Assembly (NCBI RefSeq): GCF_019279795.1
Contig: NC_056735.1
Coordinates: 1,935,523,418-1,935,587,417, forward strand
Reading direction: 5' to 3'
Length of the DNA stretch: 64,000 bases
DNA from: Protopterus annectens
Taxonomy: Eukaryota > Chordata > Ceratodontiformes > Protopteridae
Part shown: positions 1 through 9,412 of the stretch, one piece after another
Layout of the letters: each line of letters opens with the position of its first letter
Numbering within the stretch: the first letter of the stretch is position 1
Notes under the pieces: generated by a model
Told to the model about the DNA's origin: nothing
Database searches by the model: none
The model's input: the letters and a program-made list of their open reading frames with translations, nothing else
Position numbers and translations under genes: made by a program

Positions 1-219
1 AGGCATCCATTTTCATTGTATAATTGTACCTAACCTATCTAGTATGAATGACATCATGTTCTTAACAAAGGCTTAGTGGGTATGACCTCATTTAACCCAG
101 GAAATGTAGCAGCTGCTAGTCGCAACTGCCACTTAATTTCCTTTTCTCCCACTATGGCCTTTATATTGCCTCCTCTAGGATTGGGGCTGACCACCTCCAA
201 TATTCCAAACTTAAAGTTG
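1..219 (-). repeat. Inverted pseudo-LTR fragment at the left end of the PLE
   Basis: Bases 1-219 are the reverse complement of 1029-1247; paired positions sum to 1248 throughout, so no indels are needed, and I noticed one mismatch. Because of this the same peptide (beginning MGMTSFNPGN) reads from 76 on the + strand and from 1172 on the - strand. An inverted partial copy at the 5' side is a known trait of Penelope-like elements. It begins exactly at the window edge and may extend further left. Confidence 0.93.
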
Positions 220-1194
220 GCATTTCAATCAAGGATACATCGTAAGGAAACGTATAGTAATAGCTACTTGCATTTCTCCAGTGCCCACACATACAAAGTA
301 AAATACAATATAGTGAAAGGGCAAATGATCAGGGCTGCAAGGATGACATCAGTTAAGAGCAACGTGTTGAAGGAGATAAGTTTCATGGTGACCCTGTTTG
401 GTGAAAAGGGATATCCAGAAAGGATGTTAAAAGATTTAGCTCAGTATATCACACAGGAATGGGGCAATAAATACTACCCGTTGATAGGCAAAGGTATACC
501 CAATAAAAGGACAAATGACATAAATGATGTTTCAGGTTACAATAGATCATGCATTTTGAAATATGGGGATGAAACTCATAGTATTAAACAGTTAATATGT
601 AAGCATTGGCACATATTAAGAAATGATGTAGCAGTGAAGGACAAAGTACCCATTGCACCGAACTTTGTATATAAGGCAGGTAACAGCCTTCAGAGACTTA
701 TCCAAATAAAACAGAATTCCAGCAAAACGGGTCCATACATTAATAGGGGCACTACGAGGTGTGGATGCTGTAATTACTGTAAATATATTTTTGAAGGTAA
801 ATCAATAACTTTAAAGGATAAAAACAGAACCAAGATTTATTTTAAGAAGGGGAATTGTCTCAGTAGGCATGTTATATATTTGGCCATTTGTGACACTTGT
901 GAGAATTATTATGTTGGCATGACTGATAGATATCTGAAAAACAGGATATATGACCACTTATATTGCATAAAAAGGAAAGATGTTAATAATGCATTATCTA
1001 GGCATATAATAAGTAATGAATTGTGCAACAACTTTAAGTTTGGAATATTGGAGGTGGTCAGCCCCAATCCTAGAGGAGGCAATATAAAGGCCATAGTGGG
1101 CGAAAAGGAAATTAAGTGGCAGTTGCGACTAGCAGCTGCTACATTTCCTGGGTTAAATGAGGTCATACCCACTAAGCCTTTGTTAAGAACATGA
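220..1194 (+). CDS. PLE RT C-terminal part plus GIY-YIG endonuclease (left copy, N-terminally truncated)
   Basis: An open frame of about 325 codons with no start of its own; the upstream codons of the longer open stretch lie in the inverted fragment and are antisense sequence. In order: the RT thumb-side region, a Cys-rich zinc-finger-like linker (CGCCNYCKYIFEG), then the GIY-YIG nuclease core with VIYLAICDTC, YVGMT and the conserved Arg/His in RYLKNRIYDH. The frame ends in EVIPTKPLLRT. In active elements this nuclease nicks target DNA to prime reverse transcription. Here it is the coding part of a truncated tandem copy. Identity as a PLE endonuclease is confident; function of this copy is not implied. 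Confidence 0.88.
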   Translation, partial: AFQSRIHRKETYSNSYLHFSSAHTYKVKYNIVKGQMIRAARMTSVKSNVLKEISFMVTLFGEKGYPERMLKDLAQYITQEWGNKYYPLIGKGIPNKRTNDINDVSGYNRSCILKYGDETHSIKQLICKHWHILRNDVAVKDKVPIAPNFVYKAGNSLQRLIQIKQNSSKTGPYINRGTTRCGCCNYCKYIFEGKSITLKDKNRTKIYFKKGNCLSRHVIYLAICDTCENYYVGMTDRYLKNRIYDHLYCIKRKDVNNALSRHIISNELCNNFKFGILEVVSPNPRGGNIKAIVGEKEIKWQLRLAAATFPGLNEVIPTKPLLRT

Positions 1195-1521
1195 TGTCAT
1201 TCATACTAGATAGGTTAGGTACAATTATACAATGAAAATGGATGCCTATATATGAAACACCTATTTGTTTATGGTTTTTAGACTTTCATTTTTCACTTGT
1301 ACAAGAGCACAAAAAAACATGATATTAGTGTATAAATTATTGTCCATAAATTATTGCTATGTATCTAGAATAGTATATATTACCTACATAGCTTTTTGTA
1401 TGGTTTTTATGCAGTGTAATAATAACAAGGTTTTAAAATGTATTTAGAGCTTTAAGAATGATCAATTAAGCTAATTTTTTAGCATTTTTGGCGGGTAAAC
1501 TGACTATTTAATAGACAGGAT

Positions 1522-1591
1522 ACATCAAATTAATGTTCTGATGAAATCTAGGAGTACTAGATGAAAGCGCTTAACTATTTTATTTGTTGAA
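1522..1591 (+). ncRNA. Type I hammerhead ribozyme in left PLE pseudo-LTR
   Basis: The conserved core is complete: CTGATGA at 1538-1544, helix II ATCTAG/CTAGAT (1546-1551 with 1557-1562) closed by a 5-nt loop, GAAA at 1563-1566, then GCGC and TT (1571-1572), with cleavage predicted after 1572. Helix I forms between 1522-1537 (ending ATGTT) and 1573-1591 (beginning AAC): three base pairs next to the core, an internal loop, then AAAC/TTTG and flanking pairs. One extra A (1545) sits between the core and helix II, a variant known from a viroid hammerhead. Helix III is only the palindrome GCGC, too short for a hairpin, so it would work as a dimer, as reported for PLE hammerheads. Confidence 0.85.
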
Positions 1592-1647
1592 TAGTTTTTA
1601 AATAAAAGGAATTTTACTGCAGCAGTTCGTGGCTTCTGATTTACTGT

Positions 1648-2003
1648 GCTGTGTCGAGCAAGTATTTGGTGGAACTAGTAGAACTCAGGAGCTTTTTTTC
1701 TCCTTATTCTTTGTGACAGTTGACGATGGACTCGCTGCAGGACTTATCAGGTTGTGAAAACCCCATAACCCGACAAGTTGTACTCAGAGATGGCTATTAT
1801 CAAAGGGCTCTTGGAGTTGCTCACTCCCAAAACAGGTGCTTTTACAGCACCAAACCCGCCTTCTAATTCAGCATCACATCCGCCTTCTATTACGGAAGCC
1901 CTTGGGCTGTCTCATTCCTTCATGTGGAGATACCAAATGGGCAACGTAGAAGTTCTTCTCCTATTCCGTTCACCTGTCCCGAGGAAGGCGAGGAAAGCGT
2001 TCA
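1648..2003 (+). other. 5' leader region of the longer PLE copy
   Basis: Unique sequence between the left pseudo-LTR and the first long open frame. A short ATG frame opens at about 1727 (MDSLQDLSGCENPITR) and closes within 50 codons; a second open stretch in another frame covers 1778-2056. Neither resembles a known domain. Most likely the 5' UTR and the decayed N-terminal part of the element's ORF. Confidence 0.5.
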
Positions 2004-2843
2004 ATGGGCATTTCGAATTCAGCAGTACCAAACATAAATCCAGTTACATTCAGTAATGAGGAGGAATCGTATCGGATATCGGGGGCTAAACCAAAACGAC
2101 AGTTACCTGGAAGGACATATGCGACCAAAGTAAAGAATCACAGTATGGCAAATAAACAAAACACAGGTACTGAGCGTTCTAAGTCCATTCAGGACAATTT
2201 AGACAATGTTAAGCAATATAAAGTTGAGAACTTGTTACAGTTACCGTTCGACTTTATAAATCCTAGGAAACCGAGCATTAACCGCTTGAAACAACAGGAA
2301 CAATATAAGTCGTTGAAAGATATGATTTATTGTTTTGGTAACAAATTAACAAAGGCCAAAGTTATACAAGTGGAAAATATGTACTTAAAGCATTGTTTAA
2401 ATAGTCATATAGTCCCTATGGGACTCCGTTTTTTTAAAAAACCAATGGGTGTTGATTTAAATGAGGAAAATATAACAAAATGTAATGAAATGTTTGATTG
2501 CTTTGGGGAACAGTTCATGAAATTCATTATGAGTAATAATGATGCACAGTTAACAGCATTAATTGTTGAAATTGAAAGCATGGATAAAGTGATTCGAGAA
2601 GACAAATTGTTTCCGTTGTTCTTTAAGCAATTTGAATATGCTGAACGTACTAGTGAAAATGCATTTTCAAGGAAATGTAAAAAACTAGAAAGGGATACGA
2701 AACAATATGAGACAGGAGAGGCATATAAGTGGAACAGGAATGTTATAGAGGGACAGAGAGTCACTTATAAGGCGCATACTAATCATTATACATATGACAA
2801 GAAACAGTATTCTGAAGATGTTTTTTTAGAAGATGCAGAATAA
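2004..2843 (+). CDS. PLE N-terminal ORF segment, no known domain
   Basis: Open frame of 279 codons from an ATG. The product is Lys/Asn-rich and hydrophilic, with no Cys-finger, signal peptide or membrane segment. It lies directly upstream of the RT segments on the same strand, in the position of the N-terminal part of Penelope-like polyproteins, which is poorly conserved between families. I recognise no enzymatic motif. It is assigned to the element on position only. Confidence 0.6.
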   Translation: MGISNSAVPNINPVTFSNEEESYRISGAKPKRQLPGRTYATKVKNHSMANKQNTGTERSKSIQDNLDNVKQYKVENLLQLPFDFINPRKPSINRLKQQEQYKSLKDMIYCFGNKLTKAKVIQVENMYLKHCLNSHIVPMGLRFFKKPMGVDLNEENITKCNEMFDCFGEQFMKFIMSNNDAQLTALIVEIESMDKVIREDKLFPLFFKQFEYAERTSENAFSRKCKKLERDTKQYETGEAYKWNRNVIEGQRVTYKAHTNHYTYDKKQYSEDVFLEDAE

Positions 2844-2861
2844 CATAGAGAAACAATACAG

Positions 2862-3368
2862 GTGATTAATACCATGGAAGCCCCAATAGTAGCAAATTCC
2901 ACGGAGGTATTACACACAGAATGCAAGGCCAAAGTGAAGTGTAAAAATAATAAAAAGATAGAGTCAGATATTAAAATTTATAATTATAGTAGCTATACAC
3001 CCAATGAGGACATTTTAAAGGTTTTCTCAAAAGGTATGAAATTCATACCTGACAAATCTATGGATTTAGTTGATACTCTGGTTGAATTGAAGTTGTTTTT
3101 GCGGAAGCTCAACCTAGGGGTATTTTTTCAAAATAGAACACAAACAGCATCTATTAATAACCAACTATGTAGAAAGAGTAATTTTACTCCACCCATGGTT
3201 AAAACCTTAGAAAATTTTGAGAAAGCAATACAAACTGACATATACAAGCTATATAGAAAAACAAAATATATTAAAAAAGAGTCTAATCAAAATAATTTTA
3301 TATGTAAGGCCATAGATAATATTTGTGCAGCTGATGTCAGGATCCTGGTAATGATCAGGAAAATATAG
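2862..3368 (+). CDS. PLE RT N-terminal segment
   Basis: Open stretch of 168 codons; the first ATG is at 2874. It contains LSLKG-type context before the RT core: ILKVFSKGMKFIPDK followed by a helical Lys-rich region. The phrase 'kG..FiP' is typical of the N-terminal RT extension of Penelope-like elements. It continues in a different frame into the next segment, so the polyprotein is interrupted here. Confidence 0.6.
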   Translation: MINTMEAPIVANSTEVLHTECKAKVKCKNNKKIESDIKIYNYSSYTPNEDILKVFSKGMKFIPDKSMDLVDTLVELKLFLRKLNLGVFFQNRTQTASINNQLCRKSNFTPPMVKTLENFEKAIQTDIYKLYRKTKYIKKESNQNNFICKAIDNICAADVRILVMIRKI

Positions 3369-3404
3369 TGCCAAAATATTTGAAATATTGAATGATACAA
3401 AACA

Positions 3405-4097
3405 GTGTCATCGTTGAATCAAGTCAATATTGCCTACAGTAGACTTGACTCCTTTCTAGAGGAATTTTTACTAAATGCACAAATAGATGAGGACCTTTAT
3501 AAATTTTTACGAGTAGAATATCCAATTTTGGCTACTATAAGAGGCATCCCTAAGGTTCATAAAAATTCTATAGACCCCCCCTTTAGACCCATAATCTCAG
3601 GAAGTGCAAGTAAGACCTTCCCATATGGGAAAGTGGTGGATACTAGACTTAAGCATATGTATAAAAACATACCACATATTATAAAGGATTCCTGGGATTT
3701 TTTGGGGATATTCACACAGGACTTGTGGTCATCTGATATTATTTTTGTAACCATTGATGTTAAGGAATTATTTTCATGTATTCCTAGATACGAAGGAATA
3801 GAAAGTTTTATTCAAAGCATGAAAAACTTCAGTGGGTTACAAAATGATGAGATCATAACACTTACATCATTTATGGAAATTGTATTGGACTATAACTATA
3901 TATTTTTCGAAGGTGAATATTATAAACAGGTCACAGGTGTGGCAATGGGATGTATGCAAATATGGTCCTTTTGGATTGGGAAACAACATACATTCACAAC
4001 ACTGAGTGGATGCAGAAGATATCAAAATACGTTAGATACCTGGATGATATATTTTTGCTTTGGAAAGGAAGTATTGATGAATTGGAAAATTTTGTAA
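3405..4097 (+). CDS. PLE reverse transcriptase, fingers and palm motifs 1-B
   Basis: Open stretch of 230 codons. It carries IRGIPKVHKN and PPFRPIISGSASK (RT motifs 1-2), IFVTIDVKELFSCIP (motif A with the first catalytic Asp) and YKQVTGVAMGC (motif B). These are diagnostic for Penelope-like RTs and distinguish them from LINE RTs. The YLDD motif is not in this frame: it lies in the overlapping 3950-5107 frame, so this copy cannot make a continuous enzyme. Confidence 0.85.
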   Translation: MSSLNQVNIAYSRLDSFLEEFLLNAQIDEDLYKFLRVEYPILATIRGIPKVHKNSIDPPFRPIISGSASKTFPYGKVVDTRLKHMYKNIPHIIKDSWDFLGIFTQDLWSSDIIFVTIDVKELFSCIPRYEGIESFIQSMKNFSGLQNDEIITLTSFMEIVLDYNYIFFEGEYYKQVTGVAMGCMQIWSFWIGKQHTFTTLSGCRRYQNTLDTWMIYFCFGKEVLMNWKIL

Positions 4098-5107
4098 ACT
4101 ATATTAATAATACCACCCCCTATCTTAAATTTACCCATCAATGGTGTAGGGAAGGGATTAACTACTTAGATGTATATGTTTACACAGATGGTAAGGCATT
4201 TCAATCAAGGATACATCGTAATAGCTACTTGCATTTCTCCAGTGCCCACACATATAAAGTAAAATACAATATAGTGAAAGGGCAAATGATCAGGGCTGCA
4301 AGGATGACATCAGTTAAGAGCAACGTGTTGAAGGAGATAAGTTTTATGGTGACCCTGTTTGGTGAAAAGGGATATCCAGAAAGGATGTTAAAAGATTTAG
4401 CTCAGTACATCACACAGGAATGGGGTAATAAATACTACCCGTTGATAGGCAAAGGTATACCCAATAAAAGGACAAATGACATAAATGATGTTTCAGGTTA
4501 CAATAGATCATGCATTTTGAAATATGGGGATGAAACTCATAGTATTAAACAGTTAATATGTAAGCATTGGTGCATATTAAGAAATGATGTAGCAGTGAAG
4601 GACAAAATACCCACAGCACCGAACTTTGTATATAAGGCAGGCAACAGCCTTCAGAGACTTATCCAAATAAAACAGAATTCCAGCAAAACGGGTCCATACA
4701 TTAATAGGGGCACTACGAGGTGTGGATGCTGCAATTACTGTAAATATATTTTTGAAGGTAAATCAATAACTTTAAAGGATAAAAACAGAACCAAGATTTA
4801 TTTTAAGAAGGGGAATTGTCTCAGTAGGCATGTTATATATCTGGCCATTTGTGACACTTGTGAGAATTATTATGTTGGCATGACTGATAGATATCTGAAA
4901 AACAGGATATATGACCACTTATATTGCATAAAAAGGAAAGATGTTAATAATGCATTATCTAGGCATATAATAAGTAATGAATTGTGCAACAACTTTAAGT
5001 TTGGAATATTGGAGGTGGTCAGCCCCAATCCTAGAGGAGGCAATATAAAGGCCATAGTGGCGAAAAGGAAATTAAGTGGCAGAGCAGCTGCTACATTGGT
5101 TAAATGA
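3950..5107 (+). CDS. PLE reverse transcriptase motif C to GIY-YIG endonuclease (right copy)
   Basis: Open stretch of 385 codons. It contains YVRYLDDIFLLWKG (RT motif C with the catalytic Asp pair), INYLDVYVYTDGK (motif D/E region), the thumb region, the Cys-rich linker CGCCNYCKY and the GIY-YIG nuclease (YVGMTDRYLKNRIYDH). The C-terminus ends earlier and differently from the left copy (VAKRKLSGRAAATLVK), so the two endonuclease copies have diverged at the extreme end. It overlaps the previous RT segment in another frame. Confidence 0.87.
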   Translation: MYANMVLLDWETTYIHNTEWMQKISKYVRYLDDIFLLWKGSIDELENFVNYINNTTPYLKFTHQWCREGINYLDVYVYTDGKAFQSRIHRNSYLHFSSAHTYKVKYNIVKGQMIRAARMTSVKSNVLKEISFMVTLFGEKGYPERMLKDLAQYITQEWGNKYYPLIGKGIPNKRTNDINDVSGYNRSCILKYGDETHSIKQLICKHWCILRNDVAVKDKIPTAPNFVYKAGNSLQRLIQIKQNSSKTGPYINRGTTRCGCCNYCKYIFEGKSITLKDKNRTKIYFKKGNCLSRHVIYLAICDTCENYYVGMTDRYLKNRIYDHLYCIKRKDVNNALSRHIISNELCNNFKFGILEVVSPNPRGGNIKAIVAKRKLSGRAAATLVK

Positions 5108-5592
5108 GGTGATACCCACTAAGCCTTTGTTAAGAACATGATGTCATTCATACTAGATAGGTTAGGTACAATTATACAATGAAAATGGATGCCTATATAT
5201 GAAACACCTATTTGTTTATGGTTTTAGACTTTCATTTTTCACTTGTACAAGAGCACAAAAAAACATGATATTAGTGTATAAATTATTGTCCATAAATTAT
5301 TGCTATGTATCTAGAATAGTATATATTACCTACATAGCTTTTTGTATGGTTTTTATGCAGTGTAATAATAACAAGGTTTTAAAATGTATTTAGAGCTTTA
5401 AGAATGATCAATTAAGCTAATTTTTTAGCATTTTTGGCGGGTAAACTGACTATTTAATAGACAGGATACATCAAATTAATGTTCTGATGAAATCTAGGAG
5501 TACTAGATGAAAGCGCTTAACTATTTTATTTGTTGAATAGTTTTTAAATAAAAGGAATTTTACTGCAGCAGTTCGTGGCTTCTGATTTACTG
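4195..5592 (+). repeat. PLE pseudo-LTR, copy 2 (right)
   Basis: Direct repeat of 220-1647, about 99 percent identical by eye apart from a few short indels. After the endonuclease it has an AT-rich 3' region, the second hammerhead ribozyme and the same terminal TTACTGT. The sequence after 5592 is unrelated to that after 1647, which fixes the right boundary of the element. Confidence 0.92.
5468..5537 (+). ncRNA. Type I hammerhead ribozyme in right PLE pseudo-LTR
   Basis: The same core and helices as the left copy: CTGATGA at 5484-5490, helix II with 5-nt loop, GAAA at 5509-5512, GCGC at 5513-5516, TT at 5517-5518 with predicted cleavage after 5518. I see no difference from the left copy across the motif although other parts of the repeat differ. 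Cleavage at both sites of a transcript crossing the element would release one unit of 3946 nt. Confidence 0.85.
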
Positions 5593-6527
5593 TTTTATGT
5601 AGTTGCACATATGCACTTTCATTCTTATAATACAGACCCAGATTTTGTACTAGTCGTAGTATCACTGTTAAACTGGTGAAAGCTATAACTTCATAAAAAC
5701 ATGTAATTAATTCTGAACTGTTGTCAAGAACTGTTAAAACTGCATTATGTTAGTGTATATAGAGTTATGTGCATCGTCTTAACTAATGGCAGAGAACTGC
5801 ATGCATTGTTAGATTATGGTAGTATGGCAACCCTTTTAAAATATCAACATGTTTTAAGAATAAAATTATTACTAACAAAGTAGTAAAGGCTTTGTTTTAG
5901 CATGCATGGTTTAAAGAAAGAATATCTTATTAAATATAAACTGGGTTTGGAAAGTAGTCCACAAAGTTGGTCTTGTTGCTAGTTTAACATACGACATGAT
6001 AATAGGGAAACATTTCCTCTATGTTAAACAGTGGTAAAGGCAGTGGGAAGTACTTCTTTTGACTAAGCATCCTAACTATATGGGGAGGAGTTTTAACAGG
6101 TAAATAACTCTACAGACTTGCCTCTGCCTCACCCAGAAATAAGTGGGAGAAACAACTACCAAACACATTCATTAATTTGTATAAATTCAGAAAAGATAAA
6201 GGCATACTTTTAGATAGCCCTAAATGTTCAAAAGTTTGTCCTGGAATACAAAGGAAAGAAGAAACTATATCAGCTAAGGGATATGTCAAAACCCACTTCT
6301 AACAGAAGCAGTAGAAGAAAGGGGCTTATGCATTAAAACATTACAGTGTAGAACTGCTGTGAAGTAGGGAGTAGAAGTGACTCTGCAGCTTGAAGATGTT
6401 GCAAAGTGGATAGATGAAGTAACCATAACTGAACAGATGGGAACACTCACCAAAAGGGGTATATTCTGAAGAAATTAAGTTAGGAAGCATGGAAAATGCA
6501 CAGCTTGAATTGAATTATAAACCTTGA
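5593..6527. other. No gene recognised
   Basis: AT-rich sequence with stops in all frames. It could be the undetected front part of the fossil retroelement further right, but I see no motif that supports this. Confidence 0.5.
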
Positions 6528-6822
6528 ATTATAAACAGTTTACCTTTACATGTTTGAAAGTCAAATGGTCATACATGCACATCCACAAACCAGATATGAG
6601 AATTGCGTAATGTCGAATACCCAAAATGTCATAAAATAATCGAATTTTGATATTTCTAAATGCACCACCACTGAAACAAATGCTACCATGGGTCAAAAAG
6701 GGGGCAACATTTTGTAATTCGGCACTTCGGTTTTCGCAATTTTGGAATTCCGTGGTTTACAGTTCGCGGCAGCCGGTTCAAAGATTTGACCATTGAACAT
6801 GTAAAGGTAAACCATTATAAAC
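6528..6822. mobile_element. MITE with 17-18 bp terminal inverted repeats and 9-bp target duplication
   Basis: A 277-bp body (6537-6813) begins AGTTTACCTTTACATGTT and ends in AACATGTAAAGGTAAACC, which are inverted repeats. It is flanked on both sides by ATTATAAAC (6528-6536 and 6814-6822). It has no coding capacity. A 9-bp duplication is typical of Mutator-like elements, so a non-autonomous Mutator-like origin is possible; the superfamily is inference. Confidence 0.8.
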
Positions 6823-8403
6823 TTTCTATTAAGCTAAAAACTGAAAATGTCTAAGCATGGGGGGGCAAAGGGAGAAATTTAGCAGTATGGTAGATATTAC
6901 CAAGGTAATTAAAGAGAGAGACCACTACCAAGAGCACTTCAGAGAAAGCAACTGACTCTAAAAATGTGGGTATGTGTTGTATTTTCTAAGAGAACAGTTA
7001 AATGTTGAGACCACAGGGCCTGTTTTACTTGGGGAGGAAGTAATGTCTTTTATCTCATGATGGGCTTGACCCTGTAGAACCCCCATGGTTAGCTGACCTT
7101 CAAGTTAATTCATTAAATTTAAAAAAGACACAGTGGAAAAATCTAAATCTAGAGATATAGGTGAAGATTCTGAGCAAGATTTCCTACTTCTTACACATAC
7201 TTTAAGTTATGAATTAGTTGTTAATCAGTCTAAATAAGGCTAGAGAGGAACAATTACCAACTATTGGTGCTCAAGCCCTGCAAAAACCTAGTGATGAGGT
7301 TTGCACATATCCACATTCAATGGGGAATCCAGAAATAGGCAGAACTAAATTATGGATACTAGTAAGGTTCTACTGGGACAAAATAATGTAAAATAATAAA
7401 ATACATTAAGTATTTCTGTGTTGGACATTCCAGAACATAGCCCCACATTCAGGATGTAATAAATCTTTTGATTCCAGTCTTTATCAAAGAGGCACCATCT
7501 GAATGTATTGCACTGGATATTGTGAGACCACTGGTAAAATCAGCAATGCATTTCAATATATTTGATTACTTTGGACTATGCAACTGAAATAAAATCTAAT
7601 CCCATTACATGAACCCAATGCTAAGTCTAGAGTCTGGGAGTTGGCCTTATTATTTTCATGGTAATGATACCTAAGGAGATAATCACTGATCAAAAGGCTC
7701 CCTTTATATACTGAATAATGGCCCAGCTATAACAGTAAGGTGAAGCAACTAAAAATTTCAGAACATCATGCCCAGTCAACGGGCCTGGTACAGCAGTTTA
7801 ACAAAATGCTAAACCCCATTTGATGAAATGTTTTTGGTGAGGATGGCAAACACTTGAAACAATTAATGCCATATCTCATATTTGCCATTAGAGAAGAGCC
7901 ACAAGCCTTGAATGGATTCAGTCCTTTTGAATTATTTTATAACAGTTGCCCTTGGAGACTTGCAAGTATTGTGAAAGAAACTTGGGAAATAGGAAAACTC
8001 CATTAAAGCTATCTAAGTACACTATACCTGCCAATAGTAGAAGCAATATGGAAAATGCTCGGCTACCAGCAAGTGGTGTATAACAGGAATGCAAGGACGA
8101 CTGAATTTAAAGTTGGACACCAAGTGTACTTTTCATTTCCACAGCAGGGGACACATATTTGGCAAAATAACATGGCCCATTTCAAATAAAGCAAATAAAT
8201 GAGGCAAATTTACAGAAGTAGACAGGAAAGGTCAGAGAAAATGAATACAGATGTAATATATCAACATTTTGAAATTGGGGAAAGAAGCGCAAACTATGGT
8301 CATTAATTTAACAGCAAAGGTAATAATTCTGGCAAAGATATGGAGCTGATTTTTTTTTTTTTTGCTTACATATCAGATAGATGATAAAATATACAAACCA
8401 GCA

Positions 8404-8465
8404 AAGATAAATAAGTAAGTAAACAAATAAATAAATAAATAAATAACAAATAAATAAATAAAAAA
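8404..8465. repeat. A-rich (AAAT)n simple repeat
   Basis: Run of imperfect AAAT/AAGT units inside the fossil retroelement. A smaller AAAT patch lies at 8814-8830. Confidence 0.85.
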
Positions 8466-8940
8466 AATTCTGTACAGGAACAAGGAGTCAGTATTCAGAA
8501 CTACTTGGCAAAACAAATATGATTCAACACTATAGTCAGAGTAGTCCATTAGATGAAGCTAATTTAAAATGTAAATAAAACTAAGAATTATAGATACAGG
8601 CAGAATCTGAAGAAATAAAAAAATGATGTCTAAGTGAGGAACAATTAAGGAGCCTAAAAGTGAATGGAACACCGCCATAACATTGGCTCATAAACATGAT
8701 GTTATCATCTAGTTTTAATGACTTCAACAGGTTGAACAGATTCTCCAAATTTGATACTTACTCCATATCCTAAAGTAGCTGGATTAATGGTGAGACTAGG
8801 AAATGCAAATTCAAATAAATAAATAAATGATTGTCTTTACATGATTTGGTGAAGAAGGTATTGGCAAATCCCCTTAACAGTTGACGCCAGGGAGAAAATA
8901 GTCTCTTCCATCCTGATAGCTTGTTTCAGTAAAACCCTCT

Positions 8941-9412
8941 CTCCTTTGGGTTGAATGATAGCCCTACAACATTCCAGTGACTCATACATTGGGTTTTAAA
9001 ACCCTTCCCTCCTTTGAGTTGAATGGTAGCCCTACAACATTCCACTGATTCATACATTGGGTTTTAAAACCCCTCCCTCCTTTGGGTTGAATGGTAGCCC
9101 TACAACATTCCAGTGACTCATACATTGGGTTTTAAAACCCTTCCCTCCTTTGGGTTGATTGGTAGCCCTACAACATTCCAGTGATTCATACATTGGGTTT
9201 TAAAGCCCTTCCCTCCTTTGGGTTGAATGGTAGCCCTACAACATTCCACTGACTCATACATTGGGTTTTAAAACCCTTCCCTCCTTTGGGTTGAATGGTA
9301 GTCCTACAACATTCCAGTGACTCATACATTAGATTTTAAAACCCTTCCCTCCTTTGGGTTGAATGGTAGCCCTACAACATTCCAGTGAGTCATAGATTGG
9401 GTTTTAAAAACC
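8941..9412. repeat. 68-bp minisatellite, about 7 units
   Basis: Near-identical units of 68 bp; each contains CCTACAACATTCCAGTGA and CATTGGGTTTTAAAACCC. Units differ by one to four bases. It lies between the integrase and RT remnants of the fossil retroelement. Confidence 0.95.

Larger units (their letters stand above)
220..1647 (+). repeat. PLE pseudo-LTR, copy 1 (left)
   Basis: Direct repeat of 4195-5592. It starts inside the RT C-terminal coding region, runs through the endonuclease, the AT-rich 3' region and the hammerhead ribozyme, and ends near a TTACTGT stretch after which the two copies diverge. Relative to the right copy it has a short extra segment near 250 and keeps a slightly longer endonuclease C-terminus. 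Confidence 0.92.
1..5592 (+). mobile_element. Penelope-like retroelement (PLE), tandem form with pseudo-LTRs
   Basis: A retroelement of the Penelope-like order, which is related to telomerase RTs and is neither LTR nor LINE. Seen: a reverse transcriptase with IPKVHK and FRPIISG upstream and YLDDIF as the catalytic motif, then a Cys-rich finger (CGCCNYC) and a C-terminal GIY-YIG endonuclease (YVGMTDRYLKNRIYDH). The arrangement is an inverted 219-bp piece, a 5'-truncated copy (220-1647), then a longer copy whose 3' part repeats the first (4195-5592). This tandem pseudo-LTR layout with an inverted flank is known for the family. The two direct copies differ by roughly a dozen substitutions and a few indels over 1.4 kb by eye, so the insertion is fairly young. 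Coding capacity is spread over several frames, so the copy is unlikely to be active. The left end lies outside the window. Subgroup (Neptune- or Poseidon-like) is not resolved. Confidence 0.93.

Noticed and set aside
76-219. N-terminal 48 codons of the long open frame starting at 76
   Set aside because: This part is the antisense of the endonuclease C-terminal region in the inverted fragment; openness there is a by-product of the palindrome.
1-5592. Reading the long direct repeats as true LTRs of a retrovirus-like element
   Set aside because: The RT motifs, the GIY-YIG nuclease, the coding content of the repeats and the hammerheads all fit Penelope-like pseudo-LTRs; there is no gag, protease or integrase.
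8941-9412. Regular repeats resembling a CRISPR array
   Set aside because: The units are contiguous and near identical, with no unique spacers, in a vertebrate genome; this is a minisatellite. The same holds for 40610-41110 and 53125-53790.
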